A stretch of DNA of 7,868 bases from an uncultured Erysipelotrichaceae bacterium (GTDB taxonomy: Bacteria; Bacillota_I; Bacilli_A; Erysipelotrichales; Coprobacillaceae): contig ONFH01000266.1 of the NCBI GenBank assembly GCA_900317015.1, positions 1 through 7,868 on the forward strand, written 5' to 3'. The notes below the pieces were generated by a model. The model ran no database searches. It saw only the letters and a list, made by a program, of their open reading frames with translations, and was not told the origin of the DNA. The position numbers were made by a program, and so were the translations under genes. Positions 1-5,925 of this stretch are shown one piece after another. Numbering within the stretch: position 1 is the first letter of the stretch; each line of letters begins with the position of its first letter.

Positions 1-431
1 GAAATTGTTGTAAACTGGGCAAAAGCAGACTGTCCAAAGAACATATTGACTGGACGTCCATTCTGAGTGATTTTTGTTTCACCATCAGGAGCAACACCAC
101 CAAAGTTGATATTATTGAAGTTTTCACAATACTGTGGCATGCCTGATAAACAGTTCTTACAGTGGCCACATGAAGCATAAGAAAACGCTACATGATCCCC
201 TACTTTAAGATCCTTGACCTGTGGGCCGACCTGTTTAACAACACCGGCACCTTCATGTCCTAAGACAAGAGGACCTTTTAAAGGAAGCGTTCTCCCAAAT
301 TAATCAGTGTGGCAAAGTCCACATGCCATAACCTTGACGAGAACTTCGTCATTCTTTGGTTCTTTTAGATCAACGGATTCAAACTGATATCCCTGATCAC
401 GATCATGAACCACTGCAGCAATCATTTTCAT
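1..431 (-). pseudogene. Zinc-dependent (aryl-)alcohol dehydrogenase, N-terminal part, interrupted by an in-frame stop
   Basis: Reading leftwards from the ATG at 431, the frame encodes the GroES-like N-terminal domain of a medium-chain, zinc-dependent alcohol dehydrogenase, which oxidises alcohols to aldehydes with NAD(P). Visible features are the catalytic-zinc motif CGLCHTD (Cys40), GHEGAGVV, and a four-cysteine structural-zinc cluster CGHCKNCLSGMPQYC. The later stretch (FFGQSAFAQF) resembles the benzyl/aryl-alcohol dehydrogenase branch, so that subfamily is an inference. Codon 44, directly after CHTD, is TAA (302-300), and the same frame continues open with conserved sequence to the left edge. 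That fits a point substitution (for example TTA to TAA) rather than an indel. An AGAAGG ribosome binding site lies 10 nt upstream of the ATG. The nucleotide-binding domain would be beyond the left edge. If the stop is real, only a 43-residue peptide is made. A base-call error is the main alternative. Confidence 0.85.
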
Positions 432-476
432 ACAAAATATACCTTCTTTCATGTTATATGTTCATATTTTAACACA

Positions 477-506
477 ATACTATGAAAGCGCTTCAACAAA
501 TATCAA
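477..506 (-). promoter_or_regulatory. Candidate promoter of the alcohol dehydrogenase gene
   Basis: On the minus strand TTGATA (506-501) is followed after 18 nt by TAGTAT (482-477), a good -35 with a mediocre -10. An alternative pair is TTGAAG (496-491) with TAAAAT (471-466) at a long 19-nt spacing. Either would place the start site some 30 to 45 nt upstream of the ATG at 431. In both cases the cre-like palindrome sits across the core promoter. The choice between them cannot be settled by eye. Confidence 0.4.
482..497 (-). promoter_or_regulatory. cre-like site (possible CcpA operator)
   Basis: The minus-strand sequence GTTGAAGCGCTTTCAT matches 14 of 16 positions of the Bacillota catabolite-responsive element consensus WTGNAARCGNWWWCAW and has the typical central palindrome AAGCGCTT. 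It lies about 50 nt upstream of the alcohol dehydrogenase start and overlaps the candidate promoter, the position expected for carbon catabolite repression. That CcpA binds it, or that the organism has CcpA, is inference. Confidence 0.5.
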
Positions 507-724
507 ATCTATACAGTTTTTAAATAGCCTTAATTTGAATAAAGTCCTTTCTTAATTTTCAAATATCCGGCACAATAAAATCACTGCAAAGAAGTCATAT
601 TTTTGCAAGAATGATCAATGATGAGTGAAAATAAAACAATTGATTTTGTGATCAAATATCAAGTCTTGAGTCACGCTCGGCATTTGCGATGAAATGATCA
701 TCCTTAGTGATTCTCTCATTCTAG

Positions 725-759
725 AAAATCAAAAGGCTGCAGCCAATAAGGTTACAGCC
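725..759 (-). terminator. Intrinsic terminator after the DJ-1 family gene
   Basis: On the minus strand GGCTGTAACC (759-750) and GGCTGCAGCC (744-735) form a 10-bp stem with one G-T wobble and one A-C mismatch around a 5-nt loop, followed by TTTTGATTTT. It starts 8 nt after the DJ-1 gene stop codon. Confidence 0.85.
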
Positions 760-767
760 TCTTTCTA

Positions 768-1316
768 TTATTTTTTATATAAGTCGTATAACATGCCTTT
801 CTTAAGAGCAGCACTGTCACCGCCTAAGCGGTCAACTAATGTATAAGCAAAATCGAAAGCTGTCGCTGGACCTCTTGAAGTTGTCAAGTTGCCATCTACG
901 ACGACATTCTCTTCGACATACTTAGCGTCTTTTAAATAAGACTCGATCTCTTCTCCAGGATAAGAAGTGACTTTCTTATCTTTAACGATACCTGCCTTGC
1001 CTAAAACCATTGGGGCAGCACAGATGGCAGAGATCATTTTTCCTTTCTTATTATATTTCTGGATCAGTGAGATTACTTTAGAATCTTCTCTAAGTTTCCA
1101 GGCTCCAGCACCTCCTGGAAGGATGATCATGTCATAGCTGTCCATATTGACAAATAATTTGTCAGCCATGACGGTAATTTCTCTTGCGGAAGGGACTTTT
1201 AGTCCTTCTTTTACGGAAACTGTATCAATCTCAATTTGTGCTCTTCTTAAGATATCTACGACCGATAAAGCTTCAACTTCTTCAAAACCATCCGCCAATA
1301 ATATTGCGGCATTCAT
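768..1316 (-). CDS. DJ-1/PfpI (ThiJ/YajL) family protein
   Basis: A 182-residue protein of the DJ-1 subgroup of the glutamine-amidotransferase-like fold, full length for the family. It starts with the typical MNAAILLADGFEEVEAL; the acidic EE pair supplies the conserved glutamate that hydrogen-bonds the reactive cysteine. The nucleophile-elbow cysteine is Cys99 in SAICAAPMVL, and the C-terminal TSRGPATAFDFAY motif is characteristic of YajL/DJ-1. Family members are reported as redox chaperones, methylglyoxal-handling enzymes (glyoxalase III) or protein deglycases, the last being disputed; the substrate here cannot be told. Start choice: ATG at 1316 gives the standard N terminus, with an AAAGGA site 11 nt upstream. 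A GTG two codons earlier (1322) has 5-nt spacing and would add only two residues. The gene follows the kinase-like gene by about 30 nt with no terminator between, so the two are probably cotranscribed. Confidence 0.92.
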   Translation of the reverse strand: MNAAILLADGFEEVEALSVVDILRRAQIEIDTVSVKEGLKVPSAREITVMADKLFVNMDSYDMIILPGGAGAWKLREDSKVISLIQKYNKKGKMISAICAAPMVLGKAGIVKDKKVTSYPGEEIESYLKDAKYVEENVVVDGNLTTSRGPATAFDFAYTLVDRLGGDSAALKKGMLYDLYKK

Positions 1317-1351
1317 CTGCACATCATTCCTTTCTTTTTTCTATATTTTTA

Positions 1352-1927
1352 TTATAACAGATTTAAAATCGTTAAGACGACTTTATCAACACCAACTTCA
1401 CCTGAGTTGATACTCAACTGATAGTTCTTTGCATCGCCCCATTTACGTCCAGTGTAGTATTTGTAATATGCGATACGTCTCTTATCTTTATCTTCGACAC
1501 GTTTCTTTGGTGAATCTGGACGTTCGCCATATTTCTCGACGATACGTTTTTCTTTAAAGTCTTCATCCGCATAAATAAAGACATTAAAGACATCATCACG
1601 ATCTTTTAAGATGTAGTCTGCACAACGTCCAACAATGACACAGTTGCCTTCATCAGCCAGCTGATTGATGACTTTACGCTGAGCAATGTAAAGAAGATCT
1701 GAGATCGAACCACCAGCATTGTTCCACATAAATGAAAGTAAGCTACGGCCATTGGCATCTTCGCCATGATCCTTGACATATTCTTCAGCCATACCACTTT
1801 CTTCAGCCGCTTTCTTGACAAGTTCATAATCATAGAACTTATAACCTAACTTATCTGCCAATTCACGACCAATCGTACGTCCGCCAGAACCAAACTCTCT
1901 CGTAATAGTAATGACTTTATACTTCAT
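1352..1927 (-). CDS. Cytidylate kinase-like family protein
   Basis: A 191-residue P-loop protein of the cytidylate-kinase-like family (Cytidylate_kin2 type). The N-terminal REFGSGGRTIGRELADKLG (residues 10-28) is the nucleotide-binding loop. It carries Gly-Arg-Thr where a classical Walker A motif has Gly-Lys-Thr/Ser, which is usual in this family. IVGRCADYIL (98-107) and an arginine-rich lid-like region (about 130-165, ending in YYKYYTGRKWGDAKNYQL) follow. Family members are soluble and presumed to phosphorylate a nucleotide or small molecule, but the substrate is generally not established, and this is not the housekeeping Cmk. The start at 1927 is fixed by a near-perfect AGGAGGT 9 nt upstream; extending the frame upstream adds residues that do not resemble the family. 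It appears to be the first gene of a two-gene unit with the DJ-1 gene. Confidence 0.9.
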   Translation of the reverse strand: MKYKVITITREFGSGGRTIGRELADKLGYKFYDYELVKKAAEESGMAEEYVKDHGEDANGRSLLSFMWNNAGGSISDLLYIAQRKVINQLADEGNCVIVGRCADYILKDRDDVFNVFIYADEDFKEKRIVEKYGERPDSPKKRVEDKDKRRIAYYKYYTGRKWGDAKNYQLSINSGEVGVDKVVLTILNLL

Positions 1928-1967
1928 ATATCTTGCACCTCCTGTACAATTCTTTCCTATATTTATT

Positions 1968-1996
1968 TTAATATATTGAAAATAAAAAAACACCAA
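1968..1996 (-). promoter_or_regulatory. Candidate promoter of the kinase-like/DJ-1 unit
   Basis: On the minus strand TTGGTG (1996-1991), 17 nt, then TATTAA (1973-1968), in a very AT-rich stretch between the preceding terminator and the AGGAGGT ribosome binding site. A TAAAAT at 1970-1965 is an alternative -10. The location is logical but the match is only moderate. Confidence 0.35.
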
Positions 1997-2012
1997 AAAT
2001 GAAATGAGGTAC

Positions 2013-2040
2013 AAAAAAAGATGTGATGGAAAATCACACC
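2013..2040 (-). terminator. Intrinsic terminator after the short-chain dehydrogenase gene
   Basis: On the minus strand GGTGTGAT (2040-2033) pairs along its full 8 bp, with one G-T wobble, with ATCACATC (2027-2020) around a 5-nt loop, followed directly by seven Ts (2019-2013). It begins 12 nt after the stop codon at 2052 and closes the hydrolase/dehydrogenase unit. Confidence 0.9.
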
Positions 2041-2051
2041 TTCGAAAAACA

Positions 2052-2922
2052 TTATTTATTGATGAGCTTCTTCTGCCAGTTCCCGATTACATTTGATAAC
2101 AATTTTGCAGGCATAAACTTAGAAAGTTCTTTGAAGACTCTATAATCGGCATTAGGAATAACGATCAGATCCCCATTCTGCATACCTAAGAAGCCTTCCT
2201 TGTGCGACCTGTTCAGCACTCTTGGCCATCTTGGAATCAGCCTTGCCGGCATTTGTCGCCCAGTTCGTCTTGGTTGGTCCAGGACATAATGCGGTCACTG
2301 TCACACCAGTATCTTTCAGTTCACCATACATACCTTGTGTTAAATACATTTCATAAGCCTTTGTTGGTCCATAGACATTGAAGTATGGATCAGGAATGAA
2401 AGCGCCCATACTTGAAACATTCAAGATTCTTCCTGAGCCTCTTTCAACCATATCTTTCACAAAGTAATGACTTAATAATGTCACTGCAGAAACATTCAAA
2501 TGAATGAGTGAAAGCATCGTCTCAGGATTGGCATCGGCTACGGTTGACTGTTTCCCAGCCCCGGCATTATTCACGAGCTGATCAATGACGATTCCTTTTT
2601 CTTTCACTTCATCATAAATTTCCTTGGCTGCTGATTCATTTGAGAGATCTTTAACGATCGTCGTCACTTCGACATCATAGGAATTTTCTAATTCATCTTT
2701 TAAAGCATTTAACTTTGCTTCGTTACGGGCAACCGCAACCACATTGAAGTGATGACGGGCAAAGACGAAGGCCATTTCCTGACCAATGCCACCAGACGCA
2801 CCGGTGATCAAAACGGTCTGACCACTGCCATTATACTGATCTAATCTTGCTTTCGGATTTCTCTTCGTTATGTAATAGCCTCCAGCCACAATAGAGGCTA
2901 ATAGTAATACTTTCTTATTCAT
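2052..2922 (-). pseudogene. Membrane-anchored short-chain dehydrogenase/reductase (SDR), frameshifted near the 3' end
   Basis: A classical SDR that would be about 289 residues if the frame were restored. A hydrophobic segment at residues 5-18 followed by positive charges suggests an N-terminal membrane anchor with the catalytic domain in the cytoplasm. Visible motifs: cofactor loop TGASGGIG (40-47), Arg66 after the second strand (suggesting NADP(H)), NNAG (118-121), and the catalytic set Asn143, Ser171, Tyr184 and Lys188 (YGPTK). After AEQVAQ (codon 241, about 2200) the frame runs into an early stop at 2152. One base later the other frame continues with EGFLGMQNGDLIVIPNADYR and ends at 2052, a normal SDR C terminus. 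This is best explained by one extra G around 2195-2200. The ATG at 2922 has AAAGGAG 6 nt upstream and follows the hydrolase stop by 15 nt. The shifted 256-residue product keeps the catalytic core, so activity may not be lost. The substrate is unknown. Confidence 0.88.
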
Positions 2923-2937
2923 TGTGTACTCCTTTCT

Positions 2938-3721
2938 TTATAAGCTAATGATCTGATTGATATATTCGTCATCATGGGCCATCAGGATCCCTAGACAATT
3001 TGGATCTGTGCCCCATGTATGAAGCTGTTTTAAAGAAGCCTTTGCTTCCTGCTTATTATAGGTAATGCCAGGTAAGACTTCCTGCTCCCAGGATTCTCGA
3101 GCGTACCCGCTGTCACCGGCAATGATCACATACTTGTCCCCATGGGTGACCTTGACGCCGGTCATACCTCTTGAATGGCCATGTAACGGAATCAGTTCAA
3201 TCGATCCATCACCTAATAAATCGATGCGTTCATCTTTAAAGGTGGTGATGGAAATATTTTTCCATAGACGCTTGAGATAACGTGGATTATGAGCTTTGGA
3301 AGCTTCCCATTCTTTTTCATTGACGATGATCTTTTTAGCATTTTTCACAAGTCCAATACCGCCAATATGGTCAATATCCATATGCGTTAAGATCACATAA
3401 TCAAGATCTTCGATCCGTACATTTAAGCGAGCTAAATGCTCCGTTACAGCTTCGCCTTTTGGCAGGACTCCAGGGGAAGCAAAATAGTTAAAGAAACCTT
3501 CGTAGCGACGTGCATCCTTACGGACCAAAGGATCCCAGCCTGTATCCACTAGAATTTTATAATTGTGACCCTCAATATAAAATGCATTAACTGGCACTTC
3601 GATCTGATGATGCTTTTTTGCGGAAGAGTCCTGTAAAGGCTAGAGGATTTTTAGAACGATTACTTAAGGGCAGTGCTTCATCGACAAACGTACTGCCACA
3701 TTTGAAAACATGGATTTTCAT
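2938..3721 (-). pseudogene. Metallo-beta-lactamase-fold hydrolase (N-acyl homoserine lactonase-like), frameshifted near the 5' end
   Basis: Restored, this is a 260-residue metallo-hydrolase. Translation from ATG 3721, with GGAGGT 4 nt upstream, gives MKIHVFKCGSTFVDEALPLS and continues to FRKK. There an A6 run (3614-3619) carries one base too many: the current frame stops after SDRSAS, while the next frame continues HHQIEVPVNAFYIEG and on to the stop at 2938. Metal-site motifs in restored numbering are HMDIDHIGG (113-121, an HxDxDH variant of the usual HxHxDH), HGHS (His182), GDSG (Asp203) and AHDDEY (His249). The N-terminal pattern and LVDTGW match proteins usually labelled N-acyl homoserine lactonase family in Bacillota. 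Most such proteins have unproven substrates, so quorum quenching should not be assumed. A downstream start could express only a protein lacking the first strand. It is the first gene of a unit with the SDR. Confidence 0.88.
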
Positions 3722-3748
3722 AGCGACCTCCGATCTTGATTCATTCTT

Positions 3749-3777
3749 ATTATAGAGACTTTATTTTAAAAATCATA
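3749..3777 (-). promoter_or_regulatory. Candidate promoter of the hydrolase/SDR unit
   Basis: A perfect TATAAT (-10) lies at 3754-3749 on the minus strand, about 28 nt upstream of the ATG at 3721 and downstream of the argB terminator. The hexamer 17 nt further up (TATGAT, 3777-3772) is a poor -35, so the element may be weak or need an activator. The predicted leader is only about 20 nt and carries the GGAGGT site. Confidence 0.5.
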
Positions 3778-3800
3778 TTAGTATAAAAAGTCATTACGAT

Positions 3801-3827
3801 AAAAAAAGTAGTCAATCAAGACTACTT
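3801..3827 (-). terminator. Intrinsic terminator of the arginine operon, overlapping the argB stop
   Basis: On the minus strand AAGTAGTC (3827-3820) and GACTACTT (3813-3806) make a perfect 8-bp stem around a 6-nt loop, with a run of Ts reaching 3801. The TAG stop codon of argB (3824-3822) lies inside the upstream arm. This ends the arginine transcript and separates it from the hydrolase/SDR unit. Confidence 0.9.
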
Positions 3828-4682
3828 CGTAAACATCGTTCCGGAACCTTCATTCGAGAACATTTCAATTAAAATAGCATGAGGGATTCGGCCATCAATA
3901 ATAACGGCTTTCTTGATCCCTTCCTCTAAGGCATCGACAATGCATTTCACTTTTGGAATCATGCCGCCGGCAATGATTCCCTCTTTGGTCAGTTCCATGA
4001 CATCATCAACGGTAACGGCTTCAATAAGTGAATCTTCATCTTCACGATCTCTTAATAGACCTGGAATATCGCTGACGATAACTAAGTTCTCCGCCTTCAG
4101 CGCACTCGCAATGGCAGCCGCCGCCGTATCGGCATTGATATTGTAAGAATGACCTTCCTCATCCATGCCTACACTCGCAACGACAGGAATATAGCCCTGA
4201 TCTAAAAGATCCACTAAGATCTCCGCATTGACGTCTTCAATTTCCCCAACATAGCCAAGATCGACGTCGGCATCCACTTTCTTGGCTTTTAATAACATAT
4301 TATCTATACCACAGATCCCCACAGCCTTATTTCCATGTGTATGAATACGTTTGACAAGATTCTTATTGACCTTGCCGGCTAAGACTTCCTGTACGATATC
4401 GATCGTCTCTTCGTCAGTATAACGTAGACCATTGATAAACTTGGATTCCTTATGCATTCGTTTTAAGGCGTTAGAGATCTCTGGGCCGCCCCCGTGGACC
4501 AGGACGACCTTGATCCCTACTAAATTCATTAGGCAGACATCATTGATGACATTATCAATGAGCACTTCATTGACCATGGCATTTCCGCCATATTTCACGA
4601 CCACGATCTTATCGTGGTACTCTTGTATATAAGGTACAGCTTCACTTAAGATCTGTGCCTTTAAGACCGCATGCTTTGCCAT
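3822..4682 (-). CDS. argB: Acetylglutamate kinase
   Basis: A 286-residue amino-acid kinase that phosphorylates N-acetyl-L-glutamate with ATP, the second step of arginine synthesis, in the cytoplasm. Motifs in order: VVVKYGGNAM (phosphate-binding Lys and Gly-Gly), VLVHGGGPEISNAL (substrate loop), NINADTAAAAIASAL, and GGMIPKVKC. The N-terminal helix ILSEAVPYIQ and the C-terminal IEMFSNEGSGTMF are hallmarks of the hexameric, arginine-inhibited enzymes; the shorter E. coli enzyme lacks this N-terminal extension. Feedback inhibition by arginine is therefore likely, and fits the ArgJ acetyl-recycling route. The start is taken as ATG 4682, 6 nt after GGGGGA; the adjacent TTG (4685) is only 3 nt from it. 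argJ ends 14 nt upstream. The stop codon is built into the terminator stem, so this is the last gene of the operon. Confidence 0.97.
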   Translation of the reverse strand: MAKHAVLKAQILSEAVPYIQEYHDKIVVVKYGGNAMVNEVLIDNVINDVCLMNLVGIKVVLVHGGGPEISNALKRMHKESKFINGLRYTDEETIDIVQEVLAGKVNKNLVKRIHTHGNKAVGICGIDNMLLKAKKVDADVDLGYVGEIEDVNAEILVDLLDQGYIPVVASVGMDEEGHSYNINADTAAAAIASALKAENLVIVSDIPGLLRDREDEDSLIEAVTVDDVMELTKEGIIAGGMIPKVKCIVDALEEGIKKAVIIDGRIPHAILIEMFSNEGSGTMFTK

Positions 4683-4696
4683 CAAATATCCCCCTT

Positions 4697-5914
4697 TTAT
4701 GTACGATACTCACCATTGATCTTGACATAATCATAAGTCAGATCACATCCCCAGGCTGTGGCTGAATAGTCACCGTCATGAAGATCAATATCGATCGTGA
4801 TCTCGTCTTCACTTAATATTTTCAATGCTTCCTCTTCATCAAAAGCAACGCCGGCACCCTTTTCACAAACAAGGATCGAACCTGCTTTTGAAGATAGAGA
4901 CACTTCTACTTTCGTAATATCGACATCATTTGGTGCATAACCAATGGCACATAAGATACGTCCCCAGTTGGCATCACGACCAAACATAGCGGCTTTAAAT
5001 AAAGTCGAAGTAATAACGCTCTTGGCCGTTGTTTTGGCATCATATAATGTTCTGGCATTCTGCACCTGTGAAGTGAGTAGTTTTGTGGCTCCTTCACCGT
5101 CTTTAGCAATGCCTTTAGAGAGCTCTTCACAAATATGATAAAGCGCATCTTTCATGGCCTGATAATGATGATCTTTGATGACGATCTTATCATTTTCGGC
5201 TAGACCATTACACATCACGATGAGCATATCATTTGTTGATGTATCACCATCAACGGAAACCATATTAAATGTATCATTCACAACATCATGAACCATCGCT
5301 TCTAGTAATTCTTTAGAGATTGCCACATCACTTGTCACGAATGCTAACATCGTCGCCATATTAGGATGGATCATCCCTGACCCTTTGGCAATAGCCCCAA
5401 TATGACAGACCTGATCGCCGATCATAAATTCACAGGCATATTCTTTCTTAACTGTATCAGTCGTCATAATGGCATGAGCGGCTTCATCAGAGTTCTCATA
5501 TTTGAGTTTCGAAGCTAATTCATGCATATGATTTTTGAAAGGATCGATCGTCATTGGCTGACCGATAACACCTGTCGATGCCACTAAGACATCTTCTGGT
5601 TTAATGCCTAATTCTTGTGCTAAAAGATCACATGTTTGTGTTGCAATCTCTTCGCCATTGGCATTACAAGTATTGGCATTGCCAGAGTTACAGATGATGG
5701 CCTGAGCATGACCGTCCTTCAAATGTTTCTTTGTTATTTTTAAAGGGGCCCCTTTGACTTTGTTCTGGGTATAAGTGGCAACTGACGTACATAATGTATC
5801 AGAGACGATGGCCGCAAGATCATTACGATTTTCATGCTTCCCTTTGATATCCGCATTCACGCCAGCGGCTTTAAACCCTTTTGGTGCACATACACCACCT
5901 TGTATATCTTTCAC
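4697..5914 (-). CDS. argJ: Glutamate N-acetyltransferase / amino-acid acetyltransferase (ornithine acetyltransferase)
   Basis: A 405-residue ArgJ, full length. It transfers the acetyl group from N-acetylornithine to glutamate, recycling the acetyl group in the arginine pathway; many bacterial members also use acetyl-CoA, but mono- versus bifunctionality cannot be read from sequence. The precursor cleaves itself into alpha and beta chains at [16 protein letters not shown], between Ala187 and Thr188, making Thr188 the nucleophile. STGVIGQ (113-119) provides the oxyanion-hole Thr-Gly. [13 protein letters not shown] near the N terminus and [16 protein letters not shown] near the C terminus are family signatures. 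The start is GTG 5914, with AAGGTGA 6 nt upstream; an ATG two bases earlier is out of frame and stops at once. argC ends 11 nt upstream and argB begins 14 nt downstream. The presence of argJ suggests that a separate ArgE deacetylase is not needed here. Confidence 0.97.
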   Translation of the reverse strand: MKDIQGGVCAPKGFKAAGVNADIKGKHENRNDLAAIVSDTLCTSVATYTQNKVKGAPLKITKKHLKDGHAQAIICNSGNANTCNANGEEIATQTCDLLAQELGIKPEDVLVASTGVIGQPMTIDPFKNHMHELASKLKYENSDEAAHAIMTTDTVKKEYACEFMIGDQVCHIGAIAKGSGMIHPNMATMLAFVTSDVAISKELLEAMVHDVVNDTFNMVSVDGDTSTNDMLIVMCNGLAENDKIVIKDHHYQAMKDALYHICEELSKGIAKDGEGATKLLTSQVQNARTLYDAKTTAKSVITSTLFKAAMFGRDANWGRILCAIGYAPNDVDITKVEVSLSSKAGSILVCEKGAGVAFDEEEALKILSEDEITIDIDLHDGDYSATAWGCDLTYDYVKINGEYRT

Positions 5915-5925
5915 ATTCTCACCTT
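5915..5925 (-). promoter_or_regulatory. Ribosome binding site that fixes the GTG start of argJ
   Basis: AAGGTGA in the 11-nt gap after the argC stop, with its core (AAGGT, 5925-5921) 6 nt before GTG 5914. The only nearby ATG (5916) reads ATG TGA, so the GTG must be the start. Confidence 0.8.

Larger units (their letters stand above)
432..724. other. AT-rich intergenic region upstream of the alcohol dehydrogenase
   Basis: About 290 bases with no credible gene. On the dehydrogenase side it holds a cre-like palindrome and candidate promoter elements, described separately. An imperfect inverted repeat (ATTTGAA at 533-539 and TTCAAAT at 558-564, 18 nt apart) could be an operator or chance in such AT-rich sequence. 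The octamer AATGATCA occurs twice (near 611 and 694). I see no tRNA, riboswitch or conserved peptide in the rest. Confidence 0.6.

Noticed and set aside
533..564. Hairpin upstream of the alcohol dehydrogenase as a riboswitch or terminator
   Set aside because: The arms are only 7 A/T-rich base pairs with 18 nt between them, and there is no following T run or recognisable aptamer. Chance is likely in such AT-rich DNA.
1147..1410. Plus-strand open frame across the DJ-1 and kinase-like genes, and similar plus-strand frames at 3065-3280, 3913-4146, 4432-4632, 4944-5138, 5775-5999, 6051-6254 and 6620-6811
   Set aside because: All lie antisense to clearly recognised genes, have low-complexity or improbable protein content and lack good ribosome binding sites.
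1414..1833. Minus-strand alternative frames inside the kinase-like gene (and likewise at 4906-5148 and 6477-6671)
   Set aside because: They are out-of-frame shadows of genes with strong family motifs.
1928..2014. N-terminal extension of the kinase-like protein to an upstream start
   Set aside because: The extension covers the AGGAGGT site and an AT-rich promoter-like stretch and does not resemble the family. ATG 1927 has ideal spacing.
2052..2252. A separate 66-residue gene overlapping the end of the SDR
   Set aside because: Its first part is a shadow of the SDR frame and its last 48 residues are the natural SDR C terminus. It has no ribosome binding site, so it is the continuation of the frameshifted SDR.
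3606..3625. Programmed -1 ribosomal frameshifting at the A6 run
   Set aside because: The downstream frame is +1 relative to the upstream one. A -1 shift leads to the wrong frame, and the heptamer here does not sit in the X XXY YYZ phase.
4683..4685. TTG start for argB one codon before the ATG
   Set aside because: Only 3 nt from the ribosome binding site; the adjacent ATG has a normal 6-nt spacing.
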